Part shown: piece after piece, positions 25,915 to 36,883 of the stretch
Layout of the letters: each line of letters opens with the position of its first letter
Position numbering within the stretch: the first letter of the stretch is position 1
DNA from: Siphonodentalium dalli
Lineage: Eukaryota > Mollusca > Scaphopoda > Gadilida > Siphonodentaliidae
Direction of reading: 5' to 3'
Assembly (NCBI GenBank): GCA_032622095.1
Contig: CP136063.1
Location: 205,825,934 to 205,889,933 of the forward strand
Length of the DNA stretch: 64,000 nucleotides
Made by a program: the position numbers and the translations under genes
Notes under the pieces: model-generated
The model's database searches: none
The model's input: the letters and a program-made list of their open reading frames with translations, nothing else
What the model was told of the DNA's origin: nothing

Positions 25915-26290
25915 AGAAATTGACAGGATTCTAAGTCAAATAAGGGCCATAACTCTTGCAAAAATGGGCGGAGCAAACCCATATTCGAACTTGACCTGTA
26001 TATAGGGCTGATAAACTCACATACCAAATTTGGTTCAGATATGATCACACAAACTGAAGTTATCATCCAGAAACCAGAAAATTACAAGATACTAAGTTGA
26101 AAAAGGGCCATAACTCTTGCAAAAATGGACGGAGCAAACCCATATTCGAACTTGACCTGTATTTTGGTCTGATAAACTCACCTATGAAATTTGCTTTTGA
26201 TCTAATAACCGAAACTAAAGTTATCATCCGGAAACCATTTCTGGATGCACAGACGGACGCACGGATGGATGCCGGCTATTTTAATATTCC
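25915..26290. repeat. AAAGGGCCATAACTC tandem repeat, third array
   Basis: Two full units (25940, 26100) with CAAACCCATATTCGAACTTG, ATCATCCGGAAACC and a CAGACGGACGCACGGATGGA tail. Confidence 0.75.
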
Positions 26291-26299
26291 CCCGAATTT

Positions 26300-28585
26300 T
26301 TTTTCTTTTTCGGGGGACAATCAAATATATTGTGACTGAGAAGAAGGATTTTGAGAATATATGAGGAATATAATAGATGGTGTGTTTTTCCCAAACTCGG
26401 ACTTGTGAACCTTGTCACTGTTATAGTATATATTGGTATATCTGGTATTTATCCCCAGGGGCCTGTGGCCAGACCTAATTAGATTATTTATCTCTGGGTA
26501 GAGAACTGGAGGTCAAGTGAATGATGGCTTTATAATGAATTAATGACCTGAGCTACAGAGCTCACATATACAGAGTTATGAGAGCACAAATTATGTAGCA
26601 TTACTTCCCTTTGATCGCTTCGATAAGTCCGTATATGCCTATTTAATGAAGAAAAGTGTTAACATTTTCTAAACCAGTCAACCGAAGGACACCAAAAACT
26701 ATACGGGTGAGGGTGTTATAATAAACATGACATAAATTTTTAACATAATCCGATAAAAAATACTTGAGTTATTGATTCAGATAACAAGTGTCTATGGATA
26801 GACAGACGAATGACATATGGTTGATCCGAACGTTGGCATTATGTGTACCATACATGGTATGGGCACACACAAAAAGGGGGTATAAAACGTAATAACATAA
26901 CCAAAGTCCTCTAAAATCTGCTTTGGGAACATTTATAAGATGGAATCCAGCATGGTTCTGATTTCTGAATACCGCATGTTGTCTTAAATATGTGCATAAC
27001 ATGAACATTTGTGCATGAAAATGGTGCATTTAGGTTCAAGTGTAATATCAGTTTATGTTATATAAGAAGTGGAAATAATAGGCAGGATTTAGACAAACAA
27101 CAGCAATCAAGGTCCAAAATAAAAGCTACTGAAGTTGCAACCATGGTCACCAGGGACAGAAATGGTCGATTGCATATTTTACATATAGCCAAATTTCATG
27201 CTTTTAATATGCCGGTTCTCGGTGGGCCATACTGTTCGTATATCTTTCATTGGCTGTGGACAGCTCAATCCTGATATAAAGCAATAAACAGTGTCCATAT
27301 ACATGTATGCCACCTATGTCTGTTATTGGGGGATACGGCACTCCGTTAGGTCGTTGTGAACCGCAAAGCCCCAAATAACCACATCGCTGTATCCCCCAAT
27401 AACACACACGCCCACTACATTTATTTCTAATATTTATATAGCTTTTTGATGATTTATTCCCATAAAAAAGCTGAGTGTATTCTTATTTATTTTCACAAAA
27501 TCTGCCAAAAAATGTTAGACTAGCCCACACAGCACATTAAGTCAGCCCAATATTAGATTTCCAAGCACTTAGCAAATATAACACGATCAATATAAATAAC
27601 TCGCTTCAGATGCAATTCGGTTGTACTTTGAAGAGCACGCCAAATTATAAGTGATTAGGTCAATTTGGTCAACAATTTGTAATGTCATGTTATGGTCTGT
27701 GTGTTATTGGGGTATGAAACGGGTAACCCATTTGGCAGTTGACCAACCACCGAACAGGATTTAGTGTAACACAGATGGGCTATGTAAATATAAACTTATT
27801 ATGACTCACATCTATAACTTGCAATGTATGTGTGATTTGAATAAATGTTGAATTAGTCTAAAGCAATGGAAAGTTCAGCGTCTATTGCGAATATTCTATA
27901 TTTTTAGATACTGATGACCATCTTGGACACTATATCGGATTTGTTTTTCTACATTGTCATCCGCATGGAATGACACAAAAACAAACCACCATGTTACCAA
28001 TTTCTTCAAGGTCACATGCCTCATTGACCAGACAAAAAGCATACTGGTACTTTATTCAGTTGGAGGTTCAGAAATGGACCAGCACTAGGTACAGTAATGC
28101 CCAGTCTGAGTAAACTCATACCTAAATATTCATTACAACATTGAATATAAGGTCTGACGGATAACATCGCTATCTCATTTCCAAGTCCTCGGGATTCCGT
28201 AATCTGATTGATTGCGTAAATTATTTTCCGTCCAATGAAACCGTATGGGTTAATAAACAAGTGTTAGTGGGCGGAGACTCCCATAATGTCACCTCTAAAT
28301 ATAGTAACAGAGCGGAATTTCTCCGATCGAAAGCGATGCTTGCAAATACAACAGAGACAGAAACAATGGCTTCGAAATTATATAATCGGTACGATTCGGA
28401 TTAATTTGAAGGATGTGCTAGACCTGATAGATAGGCCTGCGCATGGTACCAACTTGGCCTCTCATAAATATAAATAGAACTCACTCATGTCCGTGTATTT
28501 GATTTACTTTATTTTACCATGGTTTGCAAATCAAATTATTTGTATTAAAAAAAGTCATCTGAAAGTTAACACCGAGGAAATGACT
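26300..28585. other. Non-coding stretch around the 27.3-kb MITE
   Basis: 26390-26480 is another decayed copy (inverted) of the 'ccagtgacaaggttcac' palindrome arm. No gene seen. Confidence 0.4.
27318..27407. mobile_element. 90-bp palindromic MITE TGTTATTGGGGGATACGGC
   Basis: TGTTATTGGGGGATACGGC at the left is mirrored by GCTGTATCCCCCAATAACA at the right; a half copy is at 27700-27720. Confidence 0.7.
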
Positions 28586-28589
28586 TAAT

Positions 28590-28755
28590 TTTATGCTTTT
28601 AAATAGTTCTAAAGCATCATTTTTTATGATGACCTTATTTTTTGCTCTCGGATGCAGCTTTCCGGTTGATGCAGCGAGTTCATCTCCCGAAAAAGAATAG
28701 TCGCACACACGACAAATATTATCTGCTGTAAGTTTATGTCGCGACACAGGCCATT
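28590..28755 (-). other. Possible orphan exon with a C-x2-C motif
   Basis: The minus-strand frame reads SRHKLTADNICRVCDYSFSG, then DELAASTGKLHPRAKNK. A possible acceptor (aatag|CAATGG) lies at about 28758 and possible donors at the GGT near 28640 or 28580. The composition and the ICRVC motif look like the start of a zinc-binding protein, but no partner exons were found. Confidence 0.25.
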
Positions 28756-28927
28756 GCTATTGCGAAGCACAACAAATAACACGTGGGGACACCTGTCAAT
28801 CATCGATGTATTTTTTTTAAATCCGTGACGTCATTTTGGGGAAGCTCTTCGCTGAATAGAAATGGTTTTGGCGACATAAGCTCCAGACTCTATATTTCAA
28901 ATATAGAGTCGACGTTCACCCAGACTG

Positions 28928-29129
28928 AGTAATGCCCTAAATAATTGACTCCTTAACCACAGGAGAATTATAGGTAACTTTTCAGGAAATATGGCTTGTT
29001 GCCATTCATCGGAAAGCTCTCACTGAGAGCTTTCTGATGAATGGCAACAATCCATATTTCCGACTAAATCCTGAAAAGTTACCCATAATTATCCTGTGGT
29101 TAAGGAGTCAATTATTTAGGGCATTACTG
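28928..29129. mobile_element. Palindromic MITE, family A
   Basis: Same arms as 7049-7238 (AATGCCCTAAATAATTGACT ... mirrored), left end slightly truncated. It lies 556 bp downstream of the GADD45GIP1 stop. Confidence 0.8.
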
Positions 29130-29174
29130 TAGCTACATCCATCCCTGCACCATTATCAAGTCTGAATTTAATTT

Positions 29175-29582
29175 GTCTGACATTTGCAGAATGAGGTCCC
29201 CAGAGGGTGAATTTAGTGATGCTATCCTGTGCTAGCGTCATCAAATTCACCCTCTGGGGACCTTATTATGCTTTGTCCTCAATTGCTATGGGAGACCTAG
29301 GATCAGATTGAAGTTCCCTAGTTGAAGTTGGTGATGTTCACCCATAAGTCACCTCAATTATACATTTTATCTTCTGCAATTAGGGGATATAGAAACTTAA
29401 TAAAAAGGAAAAAGTAAATAAAAACAATGTTATTTTGAGACTTTAGATACCCGCCCAGAACATGAGGCCGAAGCATAATGAGGTCCCCATAGGGTGAGTT
29501 TGGTAACGCTAGTCCACTGTGCGCGATAGCTTCACTAAATTCATTCTCTGGGGACCACATTCTGCAAATGTCAAACACGCTA
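29175..29582. mobile_element. 400-bp element with GACATTTGCAGAATGAGGTCCCC termini, family C
   Basis: TGACATTTGCAGAATGAGGT at the left and the mirrored CATTCTGCAAATGTCA at the right; each end itself contains a CCCCAGAGGGTGAATTTAGT/CACCCTCTGGGG hairpin. It lies between the GADD45GIP1 stop and the family A MITE. Copy at 46866-47265. Confidence 0.75.
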
Positions 29583-29685
29583 AATTCAGTCTTGTATCAG
29601 TTGAGTTTCAGAAAAATCAGACTAGCTAGTGCTCAGTGTAAGATGAGATAAGGAGACATAAGAATTACACGTCCACATAACATAT

Positions 29686-29992
29686 TTATTTCTTTGATAT
29701 ATCTTCTCCGAGTGCCATAGCTTGTATATGAGCTGCTTGCTTGGCAGCTTTTGCTTCTTTTTTTTTCTTCTTTGCAATCTTTTTCTCCATGAGTTCTTTC
29801 TCTTCCAACATTTGTTGGAATTTTTCACTTTTAGGATTAACAGAATAACCGAAATACTCCTGAGCTTCTTCGAAAAGTCTCTGTTTTTTCTCCTCTTGTT
29901 CACGACCCTTCTGCTCCGCAATCTGCATTTTATTCTCATAGTCTGCTATCAGATTAGGCATCAAATCCATGTTCTTCATGATCAAACTTTTC
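29686..29992 (-). CDS. GADD45GIP1: GADD45GIP1 exon 2 (C-terminal helix, stop codon)
   Basis: This is 307 nt, completing the Arg codon and ending in TAA at 29688-29686. It encodes a long, highly charged helix with a Lys-rich tract (AKKKKKEAKAAKQ), typical of the C-terminus that lies on rRNA. An AATAAA hexamer (29690-29685, minus strand) overlaps the stop codon, which would allow an extremely short 3' UTR. Confidence 0.93.
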
Positions 29993-32900
29993 CTAGAAAA
30001 GAAAAAATGAGTGTCAACAACACAGTAGCTCAACTTGAGAGACATATTTTAGGTGATAAATACATGAATGGGGTCAGTCATGTTAAAGGAATAATTATGA
30101 GAAACAGATTGTAATGAGGTATATGTAGTCACTATAGGGCCCGACGAATCGGCAATATCAACATCGAATCGAATCTCGAATCGAATCTTTGTCAAACACT
30201 TTAGTAGATTGGCGGTACCGATGAGTGGGAGGTACGAGCAAAAATGGGGGCAAATGTCCGATGATTTTATAACGTCAGTGAGATTACGAAGGGGTTCATT
30301 AAACTTTATTTCTATGACATGATATGAACAGTATTTAATCAGTTTTAAACAGTTTAATATATGAGAATGGCACGACATCATTTCATATTTTGTGCCACTG
30401 GGACTATGTGTGAAGCTCGTGCAAGTAAGCAGTTTGGAACTTTGGAGTCAATGGAGTCTGATTCGAGTCATTGCAAACGGAAACTCTTCTGTGCATGTAT
30501 ACACTTCACCCTGTCGCGCACAGCAGGCATGAGCGATATCAAAATTGCGCATCGTGACTTGGGAATAGCGCATACGCAAACGGGATTACAGGATCTATGT
30601 ATAGTATCCCAACTTGGGCCTATCCATCGGATCAATTGAGTTGTCATGAAAGCTAAATGGTCAACCATATTCCATTTCCCGGAGAACATATGCTGTATAA
30701 AGATGTTGACCGGATTTGGACACAACATGTTGGAGCCCAAAATGTTTATTTAATATATTTATATCGTGTTAAGTTTTAAATTAAAAAAATATATTATTTG
30801 ATTGAGTTGAGTAACGCAATATAGGCTTTTCTGGTAAGAATGTCAAATACCGACATACAAATATGTCCCACAAGAAATTCACTCGCTTCCGCAGCTGGGG
30901 CCGGGCAAAATCGCGACATTGCTGGTTTTATGTGGTGGAGGAAACCCATGTGCGCTACGATTATGGTACAACTGTGATGAACATGCGAACCATCACAGAC
31001 CTACCAGCAGGTTGCACGAGTAACCCACCGACCTGACACGAGTAACCAGCGCTGGGACTGGTAGGCCAAAATATATATGAGCAGTGGGCTATTGGACAAC
31101 TCAACTATACACATTGGACCACGGAGGTGCCAGATTGTATATATAATACAGTCTATTCCCGGTGATAAAGGACTTGTATACAAAGATTCGAAATATCCCA
31201 AATCACACGACCGCTTTCGAATCGAATCGAAACGTAAGATTCGAAATCGAATCGAATCTCGAAGCTTCGTCGGGCCCTAAGTCACTAGTGCTAATTATGT
31301 GGCTCTAAGAATGTGTTTAGTCGTAAATGAGTAATTCAATGTGTTGTCATTCACATACAGAATGTTTTTCGTTGAATATCTTTCAAATTCAATACCGCTA
31401 TACTTAAAGTAATTGACCACCAGCAACGTGGTGTCACCCCGTTAATACTGCGGTACTATACCGCGGTATCCTCCAATACCGCGGTACTGATACCGCTTGT
31501 TAACGTATGTGGGAGTAAATACCTCCCCTCAAAGTGTTCCATGAAAATCACTGCGGTATTCAAAAAAATTAATGCGGTGCCCGCTAAAAGACCGCGGTAT
31601 CATCGCCCAATACCGTAATTCCACTGCCATGACCGCCTCGATACAGCTACCGTTTATTACCGGTATCACCGTGGTCATGACCGGGGTATCACCCCGTTTT
31701 TCTGGTCAATTACTTTGAGAATAGCGGTAGCTCCAATCTAGAGGTGATGCTAAAAATAGTTGTAAGTTTTCAATACATTTCTCCAATAAATGTGGGCTGC
31801 AGGGCGTGCCAATGGATTTAAATGTGAAATCTGGGGAAATCCTCAAGATGGCTGCTGGCGGCCATGTATTTTAATGAATTTAGGATTTTTTTTATAACTT
31901 CCATCAAGAGGATACTCCATATGAGCTGTGGTGACGATCGGATAACTTCATAAGGGATGTGGCCTTCGTCAAGTTGAGCTAAAAAAAAAACTGTGCTTAT
32001 GGGGGCTCAATTCCTTCAAAGCGGGTTGATGCGATTTAACATAAAAGTCTGTAAAACATGTACATGTAACTTCCAATAATGAGATTTCACATGACAAAAC
32101 CGTTGTTATGTAAACATTACTGTTATAGTGGAATTACCAATAAAAGTCCATTAGTCCAATAGGATGCCAAAGTTTAATCAAAACCTGACGGTAATCATTG
32201 GAAAGGTCATTGAAAAATATTCTTTAATTCATATTCAGACTAAAATATTTGAACTTACTAAGTGGTTAGCAATGTTTGTTGACAAATCACTGTAACAGTT
32301 TTGTTTACAAAACAGTGGTTTCAACATAAAATGTTTTTTATTGGAGAACTATCAGTAATAAATTTAAGAACAAACATTTATCTATTTCTCCCTGTTTTTC
32401 TTAGTGGTGATGTTTTGACAGACTTACATATTTTTTGCACATTTACCAACAGTGAGTGCCTTAGGTCCCTTTAAAGTGAGCTACATATGTAACCTTTGAT
32501 TACTGAATGGATTGACATTGATCTGTTCATTAATGAGTGGATGTTTAGACACAGTAATTTAGTTTTCCAAATAAACGTGCATGCACTCTTATTAATTTCA
32601 TAAAATGTTTCCACCTTGCATGATGCTCAGGCCGCAATAAAAATATTTTTTGGGGTAAAAAATATTTGATTTGAGAAACCCACCTATCAAAGCTCAGAGT
32701 TATTGGATATCAATTTTTTAAATCTATTATTTTTCACCATTGAGGCTTATTAGTGGCCCAGAAAAAGTCGTAGAGCAGACGGTCTCGGCCCAAATTGCAG
32801 ATGAAGATGGATAACACTATAATCAAGAGGCTTTGTGTTGATAATAAGGCCAAATTTTGTCAAACAACATGTTTCGGGCAATTTTATACTATAGATGACT

Positions 32901-35900
32901 GTGGTTAGTATTATTTTTGGGCAATTGATCGATTCTGATAACTGAAGCGGCATTTCTAAAAATGTTGTTGTTGTAATCTGATAATATGGGGACCATCAAA
33001 TCGGATTGAGTGCCTTTAATACATGTATTATAATTGCATCCATAAATTGTCAGCAGATGCATAAATATGACTAGTCTTTATTTAAAGGGGTACTGTACGC
33101 AGGGATAGACAATTTTTTTATTTACTCCCATTGAAATAACTTTCAAGTTAGATTGTGTTCGTGTTATATGAGTTTCGTATAAACCTAATTTAGCGAAGAA
33201 AATATTGATCTTGGAAACGAAAATATTACGATTTCAAACTACGCCCCATGTTTTTTACCTTCACCGGAGAAGACTCACGTCGCGGGAAGAACCGGAAGTT
33301 CATTGTTCACAGCTTTAATTGATGCCTTCAATCTCTTCCATCGAACAATCTCACTCCCTATAAAAATACTTGACGCTTTATGACTCTTGTTTCTTTCTCC
33401 TTTTTTTTCCATATCGGTTATATCGGGCCTTTCTTTTGCAGGTAACATGTTTTGTTTGCAACTCAATAATGTTTTCGCGAACGGCCGTCGATAAAAGACA
33501 CGCTACAGATACGATTTCAAGAACGGTAACTCGTACTGGCATAATTCTCCATTTTATGACTCCAGCCATAAATTAATTTATATTAAATAATTCAATTTTA
33601 CTTTTGTGATAGCCTGTTAACCGGAACGTTTTCAGTAGACATCGTCGACTCAAATTAGTAATTTTAAAATATAATATTGATATTAGATCGCTATTGTCGC
33701 CGGGAATTTATTGAAATTGGGGTACAGTACCCCTTTAAATAAAAAAAAACAAAAAAAACACATTTTTTAAAACCCAATATAATAATTCGAGTCAGCGGTA
33801 GGTCGGTAGGGTGAGCAGAAACCAACAATTTATTAAGTGTGGCCTCATCTTAGTATGCATATTTACTTTATCTACTCCTTTCCAGTGAACAATATTAGAG
33901 AGAAGTGCACTTGAACCGAAATAACTCAGCAATTTGATGGTAATTGTGAAATTTCAGGGTCCCAGTAGACCACATACCGGTAGTCTCTGACAAGTCACAG
34001 AAATAAAGGTCAAAATCATGTTTATCTTTTGACACATGTGTCGGAGAAACATATACAATTTTTTTTCCAGCCATTTTTCAAACCACATACTGGTAAAATA
34101 CTCTCAAACAAAATCAAATGAAACTATATTATTATACAACAAATGTATTCACAAGCATATACATTTGGTTGATCTTCACTGAGAAAATAATCACTAAAAT
34201 CATATACATGTACATGTACCAAACCTCCCTGCATGTTTATTTGCATCTGAACTTTCTTAAAAATGATCCGGATTCCCACCCTCTACATACCGGTATACCG
34301 GGTATTTGGGACTGTATGTTTATTCGGAACATAAGAGTATATGTACATGTAAGCAGCTGACAGTATTTGTCCTATTTTGAAAGAGCAAGCAACCTGGGAC
34401 TCATATCCTTGTTCATCGCTCAATAAAGTGCCTTGGGAAGGTACCGGTATGTGTACATACTAGCAAAAAAAAGTTACAATAGGCTTGTTATGTCATCCTA
34501 TTCCAATCATCCATCATCAATCACTAGTTCGATTTTATTTGTTTGGTTGGGAATAAGTATTGTTTACACCAAAGTACCTTGATTTGAGAGAATAATGTGG
34601 CAGTCATTGGCCTCATTCAGGTAGCTGGCCAAGTGGAATAGCTTAACACTTTCAATGACGGGAGCTGCACTGGTGCAGTATTAAAGACCATGTGCCAGTG
34701 CATTCTCTTATGCATATGGTTTTAGTGCAGGATCCTAACTGATGTATTAGCACACGGGATGAGACTTAAGACTCATGTTTGGTTAAAGTGAGTATATATT
34801 TAGTTAATAGCATATCTTTGTTTGAATATTCATGCACTCTGTGAGCAAGCATGATAGGGCCATCTCTGTCTCCGAATCTCTCCTCTCACTTCCAGTTTCC
34901 AACTTTTTGATTTTAACAGTCACAATGTGACAGTTAAAATAAAAAAGTTGGAAACTGGAAGTGAGAGGAGAGATTCAGAGACAGAGGGGGACTGGAGTCC
35001 TCGCGGAAGTAAATTTCGCCGGAATGGACATTTCGCCGAAAGTCATTTTTGACGGAGTTACAGTTCGCCGGAATATTATAATCCTGTGAACGGCTAATTA
35101 GTCATTAGTGAAGACTGATTGACATAGGTACTATGAAAACAAACTTTGGGCTTCCTTCCTCGCACGTGTGATTATTACAATCATTTGTGTTTTGCCGACA
35201 ATAGTGTTACCTGAGGTGTGTTCAGGTAATTACAAATCACCCGAAGCCAGTGGTGACATAGGTACTATGAAAACAAACTTTGGGCTTCCTTCCTCGGCGA
35301 ATCCTCGCACGTGTGATTATTACAATCTTTTTGAGAAACTGAAAACCAAGTCAATGAAACCAAATGAGTTCCTGTGTGCAATGGCTGAATTGCATGGTCC
35401 ACGGGAGACAGAGAGAGAGTATATTGCATAAAGTAAAGCATTTTGCTTCATTGCCTACCAGCTAGAATTGCTCATTCTTTCTTTGCTATGTATCTTTCTT
35501 ATGTTTATTTATAAATGTTTAATATTGTGTTTTTATTTCCATATTATATGACTAATAAAATAAATGAGTATAGATCAATTATATTATGTCCCAATTGTCC
35601 CACAATACACCTACATATAAGTAAATTTATTTCGGCGAATAGTCATCTATTCCGGCGAAAAGTCGTATATCTCGGCGAAATGTCTTAAATTACGGCGAAC
35701 AGTCCCGACCTTCGGCGAATTTGTCGTCAGTTTCCGGCGAACTGTCCCAAATATCGGCGAAGTGTCCGGAAAATTGTTCCGGTGAAATTTACTTCCGGCG
35801 AGCAGTCTAGTATTCAGACAGAGATGGCCCCATTCTGCTATTCAGAAAGAAGAACAAAAAATATATTCAGACAAGAGGAAATAGAATGAGCAAAAACACA

Positions 35901-36396
35901 TTCACTACCTGGCCAGTCTTGATTCTTCTCTATCAATCTTTCGTTCATGACACTCTGTTTGCAATTCTTCTAGCGAGGGTTCAAATTGCCTTTGAATTTC
36001 CCAGAGATCTTCAATTTCAGTTTTTGATGGCCACATAATTCCAGGATCTATTCCAGTCTCTCGCCCATGTTTTATTACAAGTTCCTGAAGTGTTTGCTTC
36101 GTATTTTCTTCCTTTGTGATATCGGGATAGGGCATTTCCCCTCTCATCCGAACTTTTTGCTCTCTTGTCAATCCAGAAATGTCTCTATACTTTTCCAAAT
36201 TCGAGGTATTTTCAATTTCAGTGCCTGAAATTTCGAGTGCGATCACTTTTTCATCGGATTTGCTGATTGCAGAACAATGAAAACTTCTTGCATTAACGTC
36301 CCTTGTGGCAGAATAACTGGGGCAAGCTGCGAACCGACCGTAGAACTTCAAAGACAAGCGAAACGTTCTAACATAAGTATTCATGGGGGCAGACAT
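29686..36396 (-). CDS. GADD45GIP1: GADD45GIP1 / CRIF1, mitochondrial ribosomal protein mL64 (2 exons)
   Basis: The joined product is about 264 residues: exon 1 is 36396-35909 and exon 2 is 29992-29686. The donor reads CCAG|gtagtg and the acceptor ttttctag|GAAA; the split AG|G codon restores one frame. The C-terminal half carries the family signature EAQEYFGYSVNPKSEKFQ followed by a Lys/Glu-rich helix with KKKKKEAKAA, close to what I recall of the human protein. The N-terminus (MSAPMNTYVRTF, rich in Arg/Ser/aromatics, no acids for about 25 residues) looks like a mitochondrial presequence. Known role of the family: subunit of the mitochondrial large ribosomal subunit at the tunnel exit, needed for insertion of mitochondrially made membrane proteins. 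I start at 36396, the first ATG; the frame is open further upstream but has no ATG. The human protein is about 222 residues, so this one is somewhat longer at the N-terminus. It is divergently paired with PMF1. Confidence 0.93.
30135..31279. mobile_element. hAT-like non-autonomous element, 1145 bp, in GADD45GIP1 intron 1
   Basis: Ends TAGGGCCCGACGAATC and GCTTCGTCGGGCCCTA; perfect 8-bp target duplication AGTCACTA (30127-30134, 31280-31287). Subterminal GAATC/TCGAA-rich repeats flank both ends. An 8-bp duplication with TAGGG ends is typical of the hAT superfamily. No transposase ORF is present. Confidence 0.85.
31401..31716. mobile_element. Inverted-repeat island rich in TACCGCGGTA
   Basis: AAAGTAATTGACCACCAG at the left is mirrored by CTGGTCAATTACTTT at the right. 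Inside, ACCGCGGTAT-like palindromes occur about six times among CGGTAC/GATACCG pieces. Confidence 0.65.
32630..33020. mobile_element. Fragment of the TTAA element in GADD45GIP1 intron
   Basis: Contains 'aacccacctatcaaag', 'caaattgcagatgaa' and the right end CGGATTGAGTGCCTTTAA of the 12.3-kb family. Confidence 0.55.
33086..33734. mobile_element. TTAA-flanked element with AGGGGTACTGTAC ends
   Basis: AGGGGTACTGTAC at the left and GTACAGTACCCCT at the right, each directly abutting TTAA (33082-33085, 33735-33738). The 650-bp interior has no convincing coding capacity. It lies in GADD45GIP1 intron 1. Confidence 0.75.
34987..35815. mobile_element. Non-autonomous transposon with modular TTCGGCGAA termini, in GADD45GIP1 intron 1
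   Basis: Flanked by a perfect 8-bp direct repeat AGACAGAG (34979-34986 and 35816-35823). The ends are inverted (shared core CTCGC..GGAAGTAAATTTC), and the right terminal region (35632-35790) is a degenerate tandem array of about seven units of roughly 22 bp with core TCGGCGAAnnGTC. It sits inside one arm of an older palindrome and 93 bp from the GADD45GIP1 exon 1 donor. It contains an exon-like ORF (35250-35431) and an AATAAA at 35554-35559. Confidence 0.75.
35250..35431 (+). CDS. Putative 3'-terminal exon inside the 35-kb modular transposon
   Basis: Plus-strand open segment ending YYNLFEKLKTKSMKPNEFLC, then AMAELHGPRETEREYIA and TAA at 35429-35431; AATAAA follows about 120 bp later. Part of its upstream sequence (acataggtactatgaaaaca...) is directly repeated at 35124-35165 and 35247-35296, so the exon start is unclear. 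The 'EFL--(A/V)' segment near the end loosely resembles the exon in the 58-kb element. Unknown product. Confidence 0.35.
35909..36396 (-). CDS. GADD45GIP1: GADD45GIP1 exon 1 (start codon, presequence, conserved N-terminal domain)
   Basis: This is 488 nt: 162 codons plus two bases of a split Arg codon. An in-frame TAG lies at 35907-35905, just inside the intron, so reading through would truncate the protein. The segment ending EEDLWEIQ-type residues (LWEIQRQFEPSLEELQ) corresponds to the family region with a conserved 'E-W-PSL--M' pattern. Confidence 0.92.
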
Positions 36397-36719
36397 TTTG
36401 AACAAGGGCGACAACTCGTACCGGAAGATGGACTCGATCTTGTTCTGGACTCGCCTCCTGTGTGTGGCGACAACAGCTTGCTCTGTTTTGAACGCAATTC
36501 TGTATTGTATATATTTGTGAAAGACCTTTACAGACTAAACGTTGCCAAAATTACAAATTTATAGCCTAGAACGAGGTATTTTTTAAACAGGTTCTTCCTA
36601 TCATTATGTTACCTTAACATAAAATCGAACACACCAATAAACCAGGAAGAGTAACTCTTGAAAAATACCCGCCGTTTTCAAATCAAAACAGAAGCAGATT
36701 TAAATTTGTTCGTGGCACC
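36397..36719. promoter_or_regulatory. Shared bidirectional promoter of GADD45GIP1 and PMF1
   Basis: The two start codons are 323 bp apart and point away from each other. At 36420-36430 the plus strand reads ACCGGAAGATG, an ETS/GABP-like core (CCGGAAG) running into a YY1-like AAGATGG. Such sites are common in promoters of nuclear genes for mitochondrial proteins. I see no convincing TATA box at a fitting distance for either gene. Transcription start sites cannot be placed from sequence alone. Confidence 0.6.
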
Positions 36720-36883
36720 ATGAACTCGCAATCGAATGGCGGTGACAGTCACTGTGATGATACTGACAGAGTGGACAGTGAGCAAGATGCCATGGAAGAG
36801 GAAGAAGAAGAAGGTGACAGGATAACTCTACTCAGGGGCGTTGTGATGAAAGCAATGAGGACGGGGACGAATCTAATTACCAG
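36720..36883 (+). CDS. PMF1: PMF1 exon 1
   Basis: Starts at ATG AACTCG after 'gtggcacc' and ends ATTACCAG|gtgaag, leaving two bases of an Arg codon. It encodes the acidic tail and the first Nnf1 helix (DRITLLRGVVMKAM), aligning with the human segment that begins SRVKLLDTMV. Confidence 0.9.

Larger units (their letters stand above)
34855..35833. mobile_element. Palindromic MITE interrupted by the modular transposon
   Basis: GGCCATCTCTGTCTCCGAAT through CCAGTTTCCAACTTTTTGAT is mirrored by AAGTTGGAAACTGGAAGTGA through AGATTCAGAGACAGAG. The last mirrored bases (ATGGCCC) lie on the far side of the insertion, at 35824-35830. Confidence 0.75.
29993..35908. other. GADD45GIP1 intron 1 (transposon-filled)
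   Basis: Contains the hAT-like element 30135-31279, a CCGCGGTAT-rich inverted-repeat island 31401-31716, TTAA elements, and the modular transposon at 34987-35815. No extra exon was needed to join the two coding exons. Confidence 0.8.

Noticed and set aside
29722-30114. 130-codon Phe/Leu-rich plus-strand ORF
   Set aside because: Antisense of the Lys/Glu-rich GADD45GIP1 exon 2.
36277-36564. Plus-strand ORF over the promoter and GADD45GIP1 exon 1
   Set aside because: Antisense shadow of exon 1; no match to a family and it conflicts with the well-supported minus-strand gene.
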